Of a stretch of 64,000 bases of DNA, positions 21,362-32,620 are shown one piece after another. The translations under genes and the position numbers were made by a program. Every line of letters begins with the position of its first letter. Position 1 is the first letter of the stretch. The notes beneath the pieces were generated by a model that saw nothing but the letters and a program-made list of their open reading frames with translations, was not told the DNA's origin and did not search any database. Source of the DNA: Lepidostoma basale (lineage: Eukaryota > Arthropoda > Insecta > Trichoptera > Lepidostomatidae); assembly GCA_022606425.2 (NCBI GenBank), contig JAHDVF020000739.1:434001-498000 (forward strand), written 5' to 3'.

Positions 21362-22047
21362 TCATGAATTTTAATTGTATCTCAATAGAGACGAAGATTC
21401 AAACTGGAAATTGAATATGGTTGATCAAGGTGTTTACAGGACTTATGGCCTGTAATTGGTTGGGTTAAGCGCACGCTTTATGTAATTACAACATTCCCCC
21501 TTCCACCTTTTTCTTTATGACCATGTAAGACAAATTTTTGGAAGTTGTATATATGTTACAAATCTATGCCTAACTTCACATGTCAGTTTCAATATGCCAT
21601 CTATGAAGATTTTGATTACATATGTTAATCTTTTTAAGATTACTCTATATATTATAATCCACATACTAACGTTTGTACTCACATTGTGTTAATAAAGTAG
21701 TTCTGCTAAATGCTAAAAATTAATCTCCATAGATGGCGTTAATATGTGGATTATATAGAGTAATCTTAAAAAGATTAACATTTGTAATCAAAATCTTCAT
21801 AGATGGCATATTGAAACTGACATGTGAAGTTAGGCATAGATTTGTAACATACTCGTATATACAACTTCCAAAAATTTGTCTTACATGGTCATAAAGAAAT
21901 AGGTGGAATGGGGAATGTTTTAATTAGATAAAGCGTGCGCTTAACCCAACCAATGACAGGTCATAAGTCCTGTAAACACCTTGATCAACCATATTCAATT
22001 TCCAGTTTGCATCTTCGTCTCTATTGAGATACAATTAAAATGCATGA
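21362..22047. repeat. Long inverted repeat (foldback), arms ~310 bp
   Basis: Left arm 21362-21671 and right arm 21737-22047 are near-identical reverse complements around a ~65-nt spacer. Arms end in ATTGTATCTCAATAGAGACG. Single copies of the outer arm sequence occur at 30860-31030 and 48985-49175. Confidence 0.9.
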
Positions 22048-22227
22048 GTTAGTTAATTAGTTTTTACCTTAAATTTATCTTAGTAACGAGATAGGTACGT
22101 AAAATATCATCAACAATTAAAATCTATTTAATTAATACGAATTTAAACGTCTGTTTTCTAGATGTTTTGTTATATTTTATGTGAAATACATAATTCGCCT
22201 GTCTAATGCATTATCGACTGTTTTTTG

Positions 22228-22625
22228 ACATTTGACAAGAATTTATCAATGAAAGCGAAAACGGCCGTTCACAATGGAGTTCTGGTCCCAACCCCAATAT
22301 ATGGAAGCGAAGCATGGAACTGGCAGAAGAAGGATGAGAGCAGAATAAATGCGGTAGAGATGAGGTCCTTAAGACGTATGCGTGGTAGAACGATATACGA
22401 CAGAATCTCAAATGCTGATATAAGAAAGGAATGTAGAGCGGGAACCGAGAAAACGTGGCACGATCAAATAAATCAAATTTAATATTGAATGTCGGCTACG
22501 TGAGAAGTCAGAGAAATCGACGCGCGTGCATGACACGATGTATGAATGTTGAGGTAGCGAGAGTTGTATGTCAGGAAAGAAAAGTGTGGCAGTCCATGGT
22601 TCGTTAGTTTGTTAGTTAGTTAGGT
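22228..22625 (+). mobile_element. LINE-A 3' fragment
   Basis: Starts [20 protein letters not shown], then [20 protein letters not shown]; an internal deletion removes the [11 protein letters not shown] block; TTAG tail present. Confidence 0.85.
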
Positions 22626-22629
22626 ATAG

Positions 22630-23137
22630 TATTTTCTGAAGATACGAGACGCCACTGAAACGTATATACGGAGGTAATCTTATTTTAAAATGGGTATAGT
22701 TTTGGTAATGCATTTATAATGCTCGCAATTGGCTCGTCGCGTGACAGTGGTATCCAATGGGATGTTATTGTCTAGATCTGTAGGTACATTATACATAATA
22801 TATCGTTAGATGAATTATTATTCTGTTTTATAGGTTACACAAACAATAAGCCCTGAGACCTTGAAGTGGGTAATTGAAAAAACATTTCGCGTTTCGTAAC
22901 ATATCCAGGTGACTTACAAAGAACGTTGTAATAATTCCACATAGTATCACAAAAGCTAAATATGGGTATATCAGTAAAAAAAATACATAACAATATCTAG
23001 ACAACCTACAAGGTGTAAGACACAAACATATATTATAAGTGAGTAATATCAGAGAAAATGTAAAACAAATATACATGTGTAGGTACATATATGATTATTT
23101 GAAACAGCACAAAATCATAGATGATATTTATTTTCAA
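22630..23137. other. AT-rich spacer, nothing recognised
   Basis: No coding frame or repeat seen. Confidence 0.5.
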
Positions 23138-24789
23138 CTAGCTGACCCGGCAACGCTTCGCTATTGCTATATTGGAGTATATAAATACACCCAATATATA
23201 TTAAAGAAATACAATTAAAGTTCAATATCAATTATTTTATTGGATAAAATGACATGTGTATAGGTGCAAGAATGTGTGTATCCTAATTCAGTTCATATCT
23301 TTAAAACATTTTTTTAATCCAAGCAAACTTGCTGTGAACTTGAATAATTCTAATGTGAATTGAACAATTGAAGGCTGGACATTACCAAGGTGGCAAGTTT
23401 ACAAAAAGTCTGAAATGAGTTTTTGATGCCAATTGGTCTTAAACATAGCTGTGCAAAAGCGCGTTATGATTTAATAATATAGTGTAGTTCAAACGTTACC
23501 CTAAAGATGCCACCCAAAAAAAAGTTAATATATATCTTTTTCAGCTTTATGTTTAAACCAATAAACGTCCAGTCTTATATTTTTTCCTTAATATTTTAAG
23601 CGAAATTAAAAAAATATATATATATACTATATCACATTTGCATAAAACATTCATACATATACAATTCATATCCGTTCACTCCTGGGCGTAGGCCTCCTCC
23701 ATTTGCTTGAATGTCTGTCAATCCTGGGCAACACGCATCCAATGTCGTCCCTCCATCGAAGTTGAGGACGTCCTGGGTTTCGGGTTGCAGTTCATCTACG
23801 CATATATCGAGGTGTGGGTCCCTCCATCGAAGTTGAGGACGTCTAAATAAATAAGTAACTATTAGAATTTAAAAAGGTTCAAACATGTTCATTAAAGAAT
23901 TAATATAATTTTCATTGAAACAATACAATTATTATTTACCGTTTGCTGGATTTATTAATTTGATGTTAAAATGATATCCATCTTCGCCCTGCCAGAATGG
24001 CCGGGTCGTCATAACCTAAAATAACGCGTAAGTAAAACGATATATAATTTCTTCTCTATTCGATATAATTTAGAACTACAACTTTGAAATATGTAATGCG
24101 GAAATATAATCTGTATTCATTTCAACGGCGAAATAGAATAACCTGAAGATAATATATATGAAATAGAATTATACTTACGTATTCTACGACGCACTATTTG
24201 ACAGATCAGAGAAGACGTAACCAATCGAATGGCTAAAAGCAATTAATAACGAAATATAATTTGTCAGCCAGTGTGTAATATAATTACTTAAATACAGAAG
24301 AAACTGTATTCATTTCAACGGCAAAAGTAACTATTTAAATACTCACTTATTAAAACAAAACCGTTCACTTCCATAGATGACAGACATCGTTTACATAGAT
24401 GACGCGACTAATTTCCTATGTGACCACACAAAGAGTCGAAATAGCGAATTATTTGCTATCTTTTCATGCCAAAACGTGCGTGTATTATTAAAGAACGCCA
24501 CGCTAAGAGTCAAATAAGCAACTAATTTGCTATAATCACGCCAAGCGAATATAGACTCTAAAGATTGATACTCAGGTGATACGAACATGAAGGTTTATAC
24601 TCGCTCGCACTACGAAAATTTATTAATTTATGAAGTTAATTAGAGCTCGATTAATAACAAAAATATGCCTATGACGACCGGGGTATTCCATTTAGTAAAG
24701 TGTATAAATTGGAAAATGATCAGCTCAGGAATAACCTCAGAAATAGTCCACACACACATCCAAAATTGCCTTTTATTTATATAGATAGA
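23138..24789 (-). mobile_element. Non-autonomous Helitron
   Basis: In minus orientation it starts A|TCTATCTATATAAATAAAAG and ends GCAATAGCGAAGCGTTGC, eight bases, CTAG|T. 5' TC, 3' CTAG, insertion between A and T, and a GCAA...TTGC hairpin 8 nt before the end are the Helitron hallmarks. No Rep/helicase coding is present. It contains a LINE tail (about 23650-23830, minus) in which CCATCGAAGTTGAGGACGTC occurs twice, and an exon-like stretch at 23939-24017 (minus, TTTTAG to GTAAAT) reading TTRPFWQGEDGYHFNIKLIN. Confidence 0.75.
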
Positions 24790-24814
24790 TGTGATTTTAT
24801 CAAAAACTTTTAGT

Positions 24815-25560
24815 AAACTAACTAACCATTACGCCGCTCCCCCGGAGGGTTAGGCAGAGAGGATGGATCGCCCCACTGTTCTCTGTCTATCCTGACATAA
24901 TTCTCGCGCCTCTTCTAAATTCACATATCGTGACATGCACGCTCGTCGATTGTTCCTATTTCGAACATGGCCGCCTTTCAGTAATTGATTAATTTGGTCA
25001 TGCCATGCCCTTCCTTGGCCTTCCTCGACTTCTTTTCCCATTTACACTACTTGTATATGTATATTTTTAACCATTCTTTCCTCACCCGTTCCTTCCATAT
25101 GTCCAAACTATCTTAGTGACCCTTTCTTAATTTTTTTTATCACGCATTCATCCGCCTTAGGTACATTCCTTTCTTACTTCATCATTGGATATTCTATCAT
25201 ACATTGTTTTTTCACACATTCTTCTTAGTGCCTCATTTCTACGGCATTTATCCTACTTTCATCCTTCTTCTGCAAACTCCAAGCTTCACTTCCATACATG
25301 GGGGTCGGGACTAGAACTCAATTGTGCACTGCCATCTCGCTTCAGTCGATATATTTATCTTTGCGGTAATGGCATTGAGTGCACCATTTATTTTGTTTCC
25401 ACCTCCAAACCTTGTTCCGATATCTTTCTCCATTCTTCCATCTTTTGAAAACATGCTTCCCAGATAAACAAATTCGGTAACTTGCTCTAATTTCTCACCG
25501 TTCGCACTTATGTCACAATCCGTCATACATTCTTCCTTTTCAAATACCATACCTAACTTT
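24815..25560 (-). mobile_element. LINE-A 3' fragment, long
   Basis: Minus strand covers [49 protein letters not shown] and the C-terminal [20 protein letters not shown], with frameshifts. Tail at the 24815 end. Confidence 0.9.
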
Positions 25561-25844
25561 AGACTTTGACACGTTCATCACAAGGTAACTTTAGACTTTG
25601 ACACGTTCATCACAAGGTAGTTTTAGTATGTAACAAATTATATACGTATGTTATTATGCATCGTGTAATAACGGATTAAAAAAATTCTATAAGGCTATAC
25701 ATTTTAGCACATCATGGCCCTTTTTTGCTTCTCAAGGCTTCCTCAGCTCCCTCCAGGGCCCCTTGGGGAGCCAGGGGGTCCACATTACGAACCTATGTCT
25801 TAATGTCTTAGAAGCAAGATCAATATACTATATTTTATATATAA

Positions 25845-26255
25845 ACTAATTCGGGGCTCTATTGAAAACCCCTATGTTCTGGAGCAAATAGGTATTTTTG
25901 TTCCTGATAATTACTCGCGACAGCGCCGACATCAATTGTTCTTTGCTCCGTCATGCAGAACCAACCTGCCTTTGGTGATGCCAGTAGGAAGAGCAAATCG
26001 GACGTTGAATCTAATCGTCTCGGATTTGGACATTTTCAGTGTCAGTGAGGCAGTATTCATAAAAAAATATTACAAATTCTGTAAAGAGTACTGCCTCACT
26101 GACGTCGACATATTTGGGTTCCTTCTGATATGTAGGATTTTTTGGTTTCATGTCGTTTTATCTTATCTTTGTAACACCGTTTTGTGTACAAATGAGTCGC
26201 CTAAATGTTTTTCGTTTGTTATGTCCCATTTGTGTAATTTGTATAAATAAATACG
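25845..26255 (+). mobile_element. LINE-D fragment (subfamily 1)
   Basis: Encodes RTNLPLVMPVGRANRTLNLI and SDLDIFSVSEAVFIKKYYKF, ending in ATAAATA. The next LINE-A begins directly at its tail. Confidence 0.85.
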
Positions 26256-26261
26256 GACGCA

Positions 26262-26530
26262 TAGATGGAGAAAGAATGGTTAAGAGAGTATACGTTAATG
26301 ATGTAAATGGGGTACGAAGTCGAGACAGACCGAGGAAAACATGGCATGACCAAATTAATCAAATTTTAAAGGTTGGTCATGTTAGAAGTCGGAGGAATCG
26401 ACGTGCGTGTATGACTCGTTGTATGAATGTGGAGGAAGCTAGAGAGGTTTGCCAGGATAGAGTAGTGTGGCGGTCCATTCTCTCTGCCTACCCCTGCGGG
26501 GAAACGGCGTGATGGTTTGTTTGTTTGTAT
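26262..26530 (+). mobile_element. LINE-A 3' fragment
   Basis: Encodes [51 protein letters not shown]; tail TTTG repeats in place of TTAG. Confidence 0.9.
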
Positions 26531-26584
26531 AAATAAAAATAAAAATAAATTAATATTAAATATTAAAAATTTTATATAATTTGT

Positions 26585-26790
26585 TTTAGATTTATTTTGT
26601 GGATGTTGGACGATCGAAGTGTGCGCGGGAGATGCCTATTGGTGGCGATGAGATTCGCAACCCATCACACCGCGTCTCCCGCGGGGCGAAAAGAGAAGGA
26701 TGGAGTGCCGCATCAGTAAAAGTGTGACAGTCCATTCTTTCTGCCTACCCTTTCGGGGAGACGGCGTGATGGTTAGTTAGTTAGTTAGTT
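26585..26790 (+). mobile_element. S3 element abutting the lipase acceptor
   Basis: Second copy of S3: AGATTTATTTTGTGGATGTT head, ATTCGCAACCC box, LINE-A-like 3' end and TTAG tail ending 14 nt before the exon at 26805. Confidence 0.75.
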
Positions 26791-26804
26791 TAAATTTGTT
26801 GCAG

Positions 26805-26996
26805 GACTTGACCCCGCCAAGCCGCTGGTGAGCAAGTACGGCTCGAAGAAGTTCCGTTTGACGCGGGACGACGCTCGCATCGTGCACGTGCTGCATACCA
26901 ACGCGGGTTTCCTGGGCGAGACGGGGCTGGTGGGTCACGCGGACTTCTGCATCAACGGAGGCGGAAACCAGCCCGGCTGCCGGGGGCACGTCATCA
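26805..26996 (+). CDS. Lipase remnant exon a (Asp exon)
   Basis: Encodes (G)LDPAKPLVSKYGSKKF to GHVI and ends A|GTAAGG. The acceptor lies only 14 nt downstream of a retroelement TTAG tail, so its polypyrimidine tract and branch region are partly made of inserted DNA. Confidence 0.88.
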
Positions 26997-29900
26997 GTAA
27001 GGATGAGAATGTTGATGATTATGTCGCCGGTAACTTTATGGTTATGTTATGTCCGACACGGGCGTGTGAGTGTAAATGAGATTATCACTGAATATGTTGA
27101 ATGCGAAGTGACTGTGTTTGATTTGTGAATGATTTTGATGTTGACACGATTTTGGCTATATTCATAATAATTTAAAAAAAATTATTTGATGATTTATAGA
27201 ATGATCATTTAAAAGGAACTGAACTAACAAACAGGGCCGCCGTTGTGGCTGGCTGCCTGACGAATGCTGTTTGGAAAAATAAAAATATGCTAAAGGAGAG
27301 CCTGGAGAGTGCTATGTCATTATTAGCGAGGGCACAGATGCATTAGAGACAATGATCAGAGAACTACACATTGCATCCAATAATATAGGACTAGAAATGA
27401 ATATTGACAAAACAAAGATACTAAGTTCAACACATAAAAAAACATTATTATAGAGGGAAATAAGATAGAAAATGTGAAAGAGTATGTGTATCTCGGTCAT
27501 AAAATCAGACTCGGAAAAGATAATCAAACTGCAGAGCTACCTCGAAGAGTTGGACTGGGTTGAGCTGCCTTTGGTAAACTGAGACATGTCTTTGAAAATG
27601 ATGAAATACTGGTTTGTCTCAAAAGAAAAGTCTACGATATGTGTATACTGCCCATGATGACATACGGACTAGAGACGCCAACTCTTACAGCAAGAAGTGT
27701 TCATAGGCTCAAGTGTACAAGAGGTCCATGGAAAGACAAATACTTGGTGTGAGCTTGCGTGACCGCATAAGAAATGAAGAAATCAGACGCCGCACCAGGT
27801 TTGCTGACCTCATGAACCGGATGGCAAAATTGAAATGACAATGGGCTGGACACTTGGCTAGACAGGGTGGCAACAGATGGGCACCCAGGATACTCAGTTG
27901 GAGACCATGGGAAAATAGGCGAAGTGTCGGAAGGCCACCGATGAGATGGACCGATGATATTATCAAAAGGGTTGGAAAATCTTGGATACAAAGGGGGCAA
28001 GATAGAGACGAGTGGAAGAAATTGGAAGAGGCCTATATCTAGCAGTGGAGGGAAGAAGGCTGGCAAAGAAGACGAGGAAGAAGAAAGGAGAGCATAATTC
28101 GAATCTACAAGACATGCGTACGTCCTATAATGACAGATGGAATAGAAAGGAGAGCTGATACCATCAGAACAAAAAGTCTCCTAAGAACCACAGAAATGAA
28201 GACTCTCCGATCCGTTGCGGGAACGACACTCCGAGACAGAATAAGAAATTCTGAAATAAGAAAGATCTGCAATGTGGAAGATGTCGTGCGATGGGGAAGA
28301 CTGAGAAGACGCTGCTGGAGAGATCATGTGGAAAGAGCATGTTCTGAAAGAGTGATCAATATAGCCGCAAATAAAGTACCAACAGGAAATCGACCGGCAG
28401 GAAGACCACCTAAAAGATGGCGAGACAGTTGGACATCTGCATCCCAGGAACAGGCTCCGAGAAATAACAGGACACAGTCCTAAATAAAGTAGAAGAAGAA
28501 GAAGATTTAAAAGGGGAATCCGACAGGGAGACTCAATATCCCCAAAACTTTTCACATTAGCCCTCGAATACATTTAAAAAAAATCTGAACTGGGAAACTA
28601 TAGGAATCCGTGTTGATGGAAAATATTTAAACCATTTAAGTTTTACCGATGACATCGTACTCGTGAGCAACACTGCGGAGGAACTAGCTGAAATGCTTAA
28701 AGAACTAAACGATGTGTCCAAATCTGTAGGTTTGAATATGAACCTGACAAAGACCAAGGTGATGGGCACGGAAAGGCTTCAAAATCAACGTGGATGGCAA
28801 CAGAATCGAGAATGTCCAAGAATATACAAACCTGGGGCACAATATTCGATTGGGCCGAGATAACCAAACCGCAGAGCTCAAGAGAAAAATTGGACTTAGA
28901 TGGGCAGCTTTCGGAAGAATGGGTTACATCCATAAAACCGGAAAATACCGATCAACCTGAAATGAAAAGTTTATGAAGCCAGTTGGTACTTATGGTCTTG
29001 AAACCATAACATTGTCCAAACAAAGTGCCGAGAAACTACGAGGGACTCAAAGAGCCATGTTAGGAATAAGTCTAAGAAACACAGAGTCAGAAGCGATGCA
29101 GTGAGAGAAAAAACAAAGGTCACTAACATCTCCACCGAGTAGCGACTCTAAAATGGCAATGGGCAGGGCTCAGACGAAAAATGGACATGAAGGCTGTTGA
29201 CTTGGAGACCGTGGACGGCAAAGAGAAGTGCAGGGCGACCGCAATTACGGTGGAAGGATGATCTGAACATACATGTCGGAATAACCTGGATGCAGTTTGC
29301 ACAAGACAGAGTGACATGGAAGCGAATGGAGGAGGCCTTTGTCCAGCAGTGGACGGGAATAGGCTGAGGAAGAAGGAGAAGAAGAGGAATCCCATTTTTA
29401 TGAATAAATCATCTCAAGGGAGCCAGAAATGCTAAGAGGTTTAGAGTGTCAGAAATGAACGCTCAGAAACATATTTGGCAAGACACTACGCGATTGAATT
29501 AAGTTGGGCTGTACTCGTATACCGTCGCCTTTGCTATTTAATGTAAACTTTGACAAGATATTGAAAGTGGTTCTGACTGATACGAATGTAGGTTTTAAAA
29601 AGTCAATGGTGTCTGGATAAAAACATAAGGGTTAATATTCTTAAAACATTGCATTTGCAGGAAATGGTTAATATTAATGGTTGAGGTATTAGTTTTGTAA
29701 AACTCCATTATTAATTTATAATAGTAAACCCGATTGTTTAGTGGTTTTACTTGGATTTAATTTATATAAATAGTGACAAATTTGTTTCGCCTTGCGAAGG
29801 GATTCTCAAACTGATCTTCTTCTTTCGGTACCGTGTCAGGTCCCCCCGACGTTGGCGATCACTACAGCAAAGGTATCTCTATCTTGCGCCACTTGGAACA

Positions 29901-32469
29901 GGTTCTGAACTCTTGTTATTCCTGTCCACTCTTTGATGTTCCGCAGCCAGGACAGCTGCCTTCTAACAACTCCCCGACGTCCCTCCACTTTACCAATTAA
30001 TATCAGTCGAAGGAGGTGGTATTTTTCTTCCCTTAGCACATGACCCAAATATGAGACCTTTCTAATTTTCACACTCGAATTCAGCTCTGGCTCTCTGTAG
30101 TACGTCTGCATTACTGACCTTATCGGTCCACGGTATATGGAGCATTCTGTGGTATATCCACATCTCGAACGCTTCCAACCGGTTCATTACATTCACTTTC
30201 AGAGTCCAGGTTTCGCAGCCATATAGTAGAACCGACCATACATAACATTTAATCATTATTTGTCGGAGTTTCAAGTTAATATTATCGTTGCAAAATAATG
30301 TGCTCATTTTTCCATTTCAATTTCCGGGTCAAGCGATTTAGTGATAATGCTGCCAAGGTATTTAAATTGATCGACCATTTCAACATTCGCACCATTCAGT
30401 TGAAACCACTAAACAATCGGGCTTACTATTATATTATAAATTAATGGCTGATATCTTTGGCTTTTCTAAAAACATTAATGGTGGCGGAATATATTTCAGT
30501 TAACGTGTAATATTTTATATGGTACGAATCTATAAGACCTGTCTGCGACCTATCCTCACATATGGCATTGATGCAAGGGCGGACACTGTCAAAACCATAA
30601 GAACACTACGTCCTATTGCTAGGAGACTCTGCGTGATCGTGTGAGAAACACCACAATCTGAGAGGCTTGCGAGGTTCAAATGGGGGCAGCAACGTCAACG
30701 ATACTGGTGCCAGCATGTCCTGAGAATTAATCCCATAAGATGGACGGCGCCAACCAGGGACACTTCCTGGAAAGCCCACTTCCCCCACAGCTGGAGAGAT
30801 AGCTGGAGTTCAACACCATAGGGGGAGAATCCTGTAATAATAGACTCTTTATAAGGAATAATTGTATCTCAATAGAGACGAAGATGTAAATTGTTTTCTG
30901 GGAACAGAATATGGTGGTCGAGGCGCTTACAGGACTTATGACCTGTCATTGGTTGGGTTAAGCGATCGTTTTATGTTCACCGACATTCCCCATTCCGCCC
31001 TTCAATATTCCCCATTCCGCCCTTCTTACTTTTTAGTCTATAAGTTGAAGAAGAGGAATTGGAAGATAAATACTAACATTCGACTCTAATATTTTGTTAG
31101 GAGAGTATGTTAACATTGGTTGTGATGCAGGAAGGGCGCGGTGTTCCCACTTCCAAAGCGCGTGCTACTACGCGGCAGCTGTCCGACGGAAGATGCGGCT
31201 GGTGGGTGTGCCCTGCAGGGAGGAGTGCCCCCGCATGGGGCCCTCCTGGGGGCTCAAGAAGGGGGCCTCCATATCCCTGGGAGAGGAGACCCCAGACAAG
31301 TAAGAAATTTATTCTATATTCGCCATCACTTTGTGTTGTGGATTCATATTTAAATAAACATAATTACATTTAGTAGTACAATACTTCGTGGCCGAGTGGT
31401 AAGTGGATTGATTGCCACCCCGAAGGTTCCGGGTTTGATTCCCGGCGAGGGCAGTGTGATTGTCACACTGTCTTTGGTCTGGTGTAGAATTCACGTGACA
31501 ATAAAATGGCGATAGATTGGCTACCTATCACATGTCACGAGAATCACAATGATAGCTATAATAATACCCTTTACATCGATTTGGCTCACGCTGTTATGAT
31601 GTAAAGAGCGATTCAACAAAAAAAAATTAATTTAATTAATTTTTTTTATTTAAATTTAAACACTTTAATTCACTTAACACAGACATGTTTCGCTTATAAC
31701 CTGTCTGTGTTGTACTAGTATTTATTCAAAAGTAAGAAATTATTTCATTTCAAACAGTTAAATCAAAAAACTTTGTTTTATGTGTCACAATAGTATTTTT
31801 TATTTTACGCGACAGCTGTTTCGTTAACCTATGTTGACATCATAAGGTGTTACAATAATATATCAAATGTCAAATTTTCACGATTTTTCGAACCTTTATG
31901 TGTATTTGTTCCTATGTCAATTTGAATAATTTCTTTGATATAATTTTAAACTAACTCAACTCCAGCAAGAACTTCAAAATTATACCAAAGAAATTATTCA
32001 AATTGACATAGGAACAAATACACATAATGGTTCGAAAAAACACGAAAATTTGAGATTTGATTTATTATTGTAACACCTGATGATGTCAACATAGGTTGAA
32101 GAAACAGCTGGCGCGTAAAATAAAAATACAATTGTGATATTATACATAAAACAAAGTTTTTTAATTTAACAGTTTATAATGTTAAAGTATCATAGTGTTT
32201 CGGCCAAAACAATGGACAATTTCATTTCAATAAAAACATTGCTAACAAAAGTCTATATGACGTTTACATTATTGCTATTTTTATCGTTTTGACTATTAAC
32301 GCCATCTAGCGAGATAATAATAAAACAAGTCACTTTATTTTGGCGTAGGATATATTTCAACAACAATGTGTGTATTGATTTAATAAAATTAATATTGTGT
32401 TTGTATTAAAGGGCCAAAGGAATGTACTGCGTGAAGATCGACAATGTAGAAGACTGCCCTTTTGACTAA
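26805..32469 (+). CDS. Pancreatic-lipase-family protein, C-terminal part only (3 exons)
   Basis: Exons 26805-26996, 31131-31299 and 32412-32469 join in frame to 139 codons plus TAA. They begin in a split Gly codon (G|GLDPA) after acceptor TTGTTGCAG. Seen: catalytic Asp in GLDPAKPL, GHADFCINGGG..QPGC, catalytic His in RCSHFQSACYYAAAV 68 residues later (69 in the complete paralogue at 40737-49800), SLGEETPDK, and the end KGMYCVKIDNVEDCPFD. Missing upstream: signal peptide, the HGW oxyanion strand and GHSLG with the nucleophile Ser. No exon of that kind was found between 14.3 and 26.8 kb. Splice sites and frame are intact, so it is either a recently beheaded gene, an acceptor module for another transcript, or a gene whose 5' exons lie outside or were lost from the assembly. 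Without Ser it would be catalytically dead. Confidence 0.82.
27340..28085 (+). mobile_element. LINE-B 3' fragment
   Basis: Close relative of 17825-18550 (ETMIRELHIASNNIGLEMNI... to KLEEAYI.QWREEG). It lies in the first intron of the lipase remnant. Confidence 0.9.
28088..28500 (+). mobile_element. LINE-C 3' fragment (best open copy)
   Basis: Reads [80 protein letters not shown] without a stop, ending in AGAAGAAGAAG. This is the C-terminal tail of a non-LTR reverse transcriptase protein. Confidence 0.9.
28505..29380 (+). mobile_element. LINE-B fragment including part of the RT
   Basis: Reads GIRQGDSISPKLFTLALEYI, then LNHLSFTDDIVLVSNTAEEL (RT palm motif with F-T-D-D in place of YADD), LNMNLTKTKVMG, LGHNIRLGRDNQTAELKR with frameshifts, and C-terminal KRMEEAFVQQWTGIG. 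Confidence 0.85.
29400..29814. other. Spacer with a PLE-like repeat end
   Basis: 29690-29812 resembles 40990-41160 and 54860-54940 (GTAAAACTCCATTAT; ACAAATTTGTTTCGCCTTGC). Nothing else recognised. Confidence 0.5.
29815..30400 (-). mobile_element. LINE-E 3' fragment (best copy)
   Basis: Minus strand encodes KCYVWSVLLYGCETWTLKVN, MNRLEAFEMWIYHRMLHIPW, KVSYLGHVLREEKYHLLRL, KVEGRRGVVRRQLSWLRNIK. One frameshift near 30090. Confidence 0.9.
30520..30850 (+). mobile_element. LINE-C fragment, decayed
   Basis: RIYKTCLRPILTYGIDARAD, then frameshifted R..YWCQHVLRINP and SWRDSWSSTP. Confidence 0.75.
30860..31030 (+). repeat. Single copy of the 21.4-kb foldback arm end
   Basis: ATTGTATCTCAATAGAGACG, ACAGGACTTATGACCTGTCA and GGTTGGGTTAAGCG match the arms at 21374-21500. 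Confidence 0.8.
31131..31299 (+). CDS. Lipase remnant exon b (His exon)
   Basis: Encodes RRARCSHFQSACYYAAAV..., six of whose residues match the lipase motif CSH.R...YYAES. It continues with four cysteines, PSWGLKKGASISLGEETPDK, and donor GTAAGA inside the Lys codon (AA|G). Acceptor GTGATGCAG. Confidence 0.85.
31385..31620 (+). mobile_element. SINE S1, best copy (tRNA-derived)
   Basis: A box TGGCCGAGTGG (31392), B box GGTTTGATTCCC (31432), body CAGTGTGATTGTCACACTG and GACAATAAAATGGCGATAGA, end ATGATGTAAAGAGCGATT. The head resembles a Ser/Leu-type tRNA but lacks a clean acceptor stem, so it is a SINE and not a tRNA gene. It lies in the last intron of the lipase remnant. Confidence 0.85.
31752..32177. 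repeat. Long inverted repeat with PLE/hammerhead-like ends, arms ~200 bp
   Basis: Left arm 31752-31947, right arm 31976-32177, loop 28 nt. Each arm holds ACACCTGATGATGTCAACAT-type sequence followed by GAAACAGCTG; the right arm keeps CTGATGA. Confidence 0.85.
32412..32469 (+). CDS. Lipase remnant exon c with stop
   Basis: Encodes AKGMYCVKIDNVEDCPFD and TAA after acceptor TATTAAAG. The complete paralogue has no intron at this place, so the last intron differs between the two genes. AATAAA at 32615-32620 is a possible poly(A) signal. Confidence 0.82.
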
Positions 32470-32614
32470 TGATGGCGCCTCATAGAAAAAAACGTTTATT
32501 TTTAATGATAACACAAAAAACTTTATACAATTTGGAGGTAGAGTTTGACCAGCACAAATCGGTGAACGTAATTACAAAAATGTTTTATGAAAAAAAAATT
32601 AATATTTTTTTCTT

Positions 32615-32620
32615 AATAAA
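32615..32620 (+). terminator. Candidate poly(A) signal of lipase remnant
   Basis: AATAAA 146 nt after the stop codon; the first good match downstream. Confidence 0.4.

Noticed and set aside
31094..31303. Independent small gene starting ATGTTAACATTGG...
   Set aside because: The ATG frame runs through the acceptor into lipase exon b; coding similarity begins only at 31131.
31385..31460. Ser/Leu-type tRNA gene
   Set aside because: Same body recurs at six places with identical non-tRNA downstream sequence; no clean acceptor stem.
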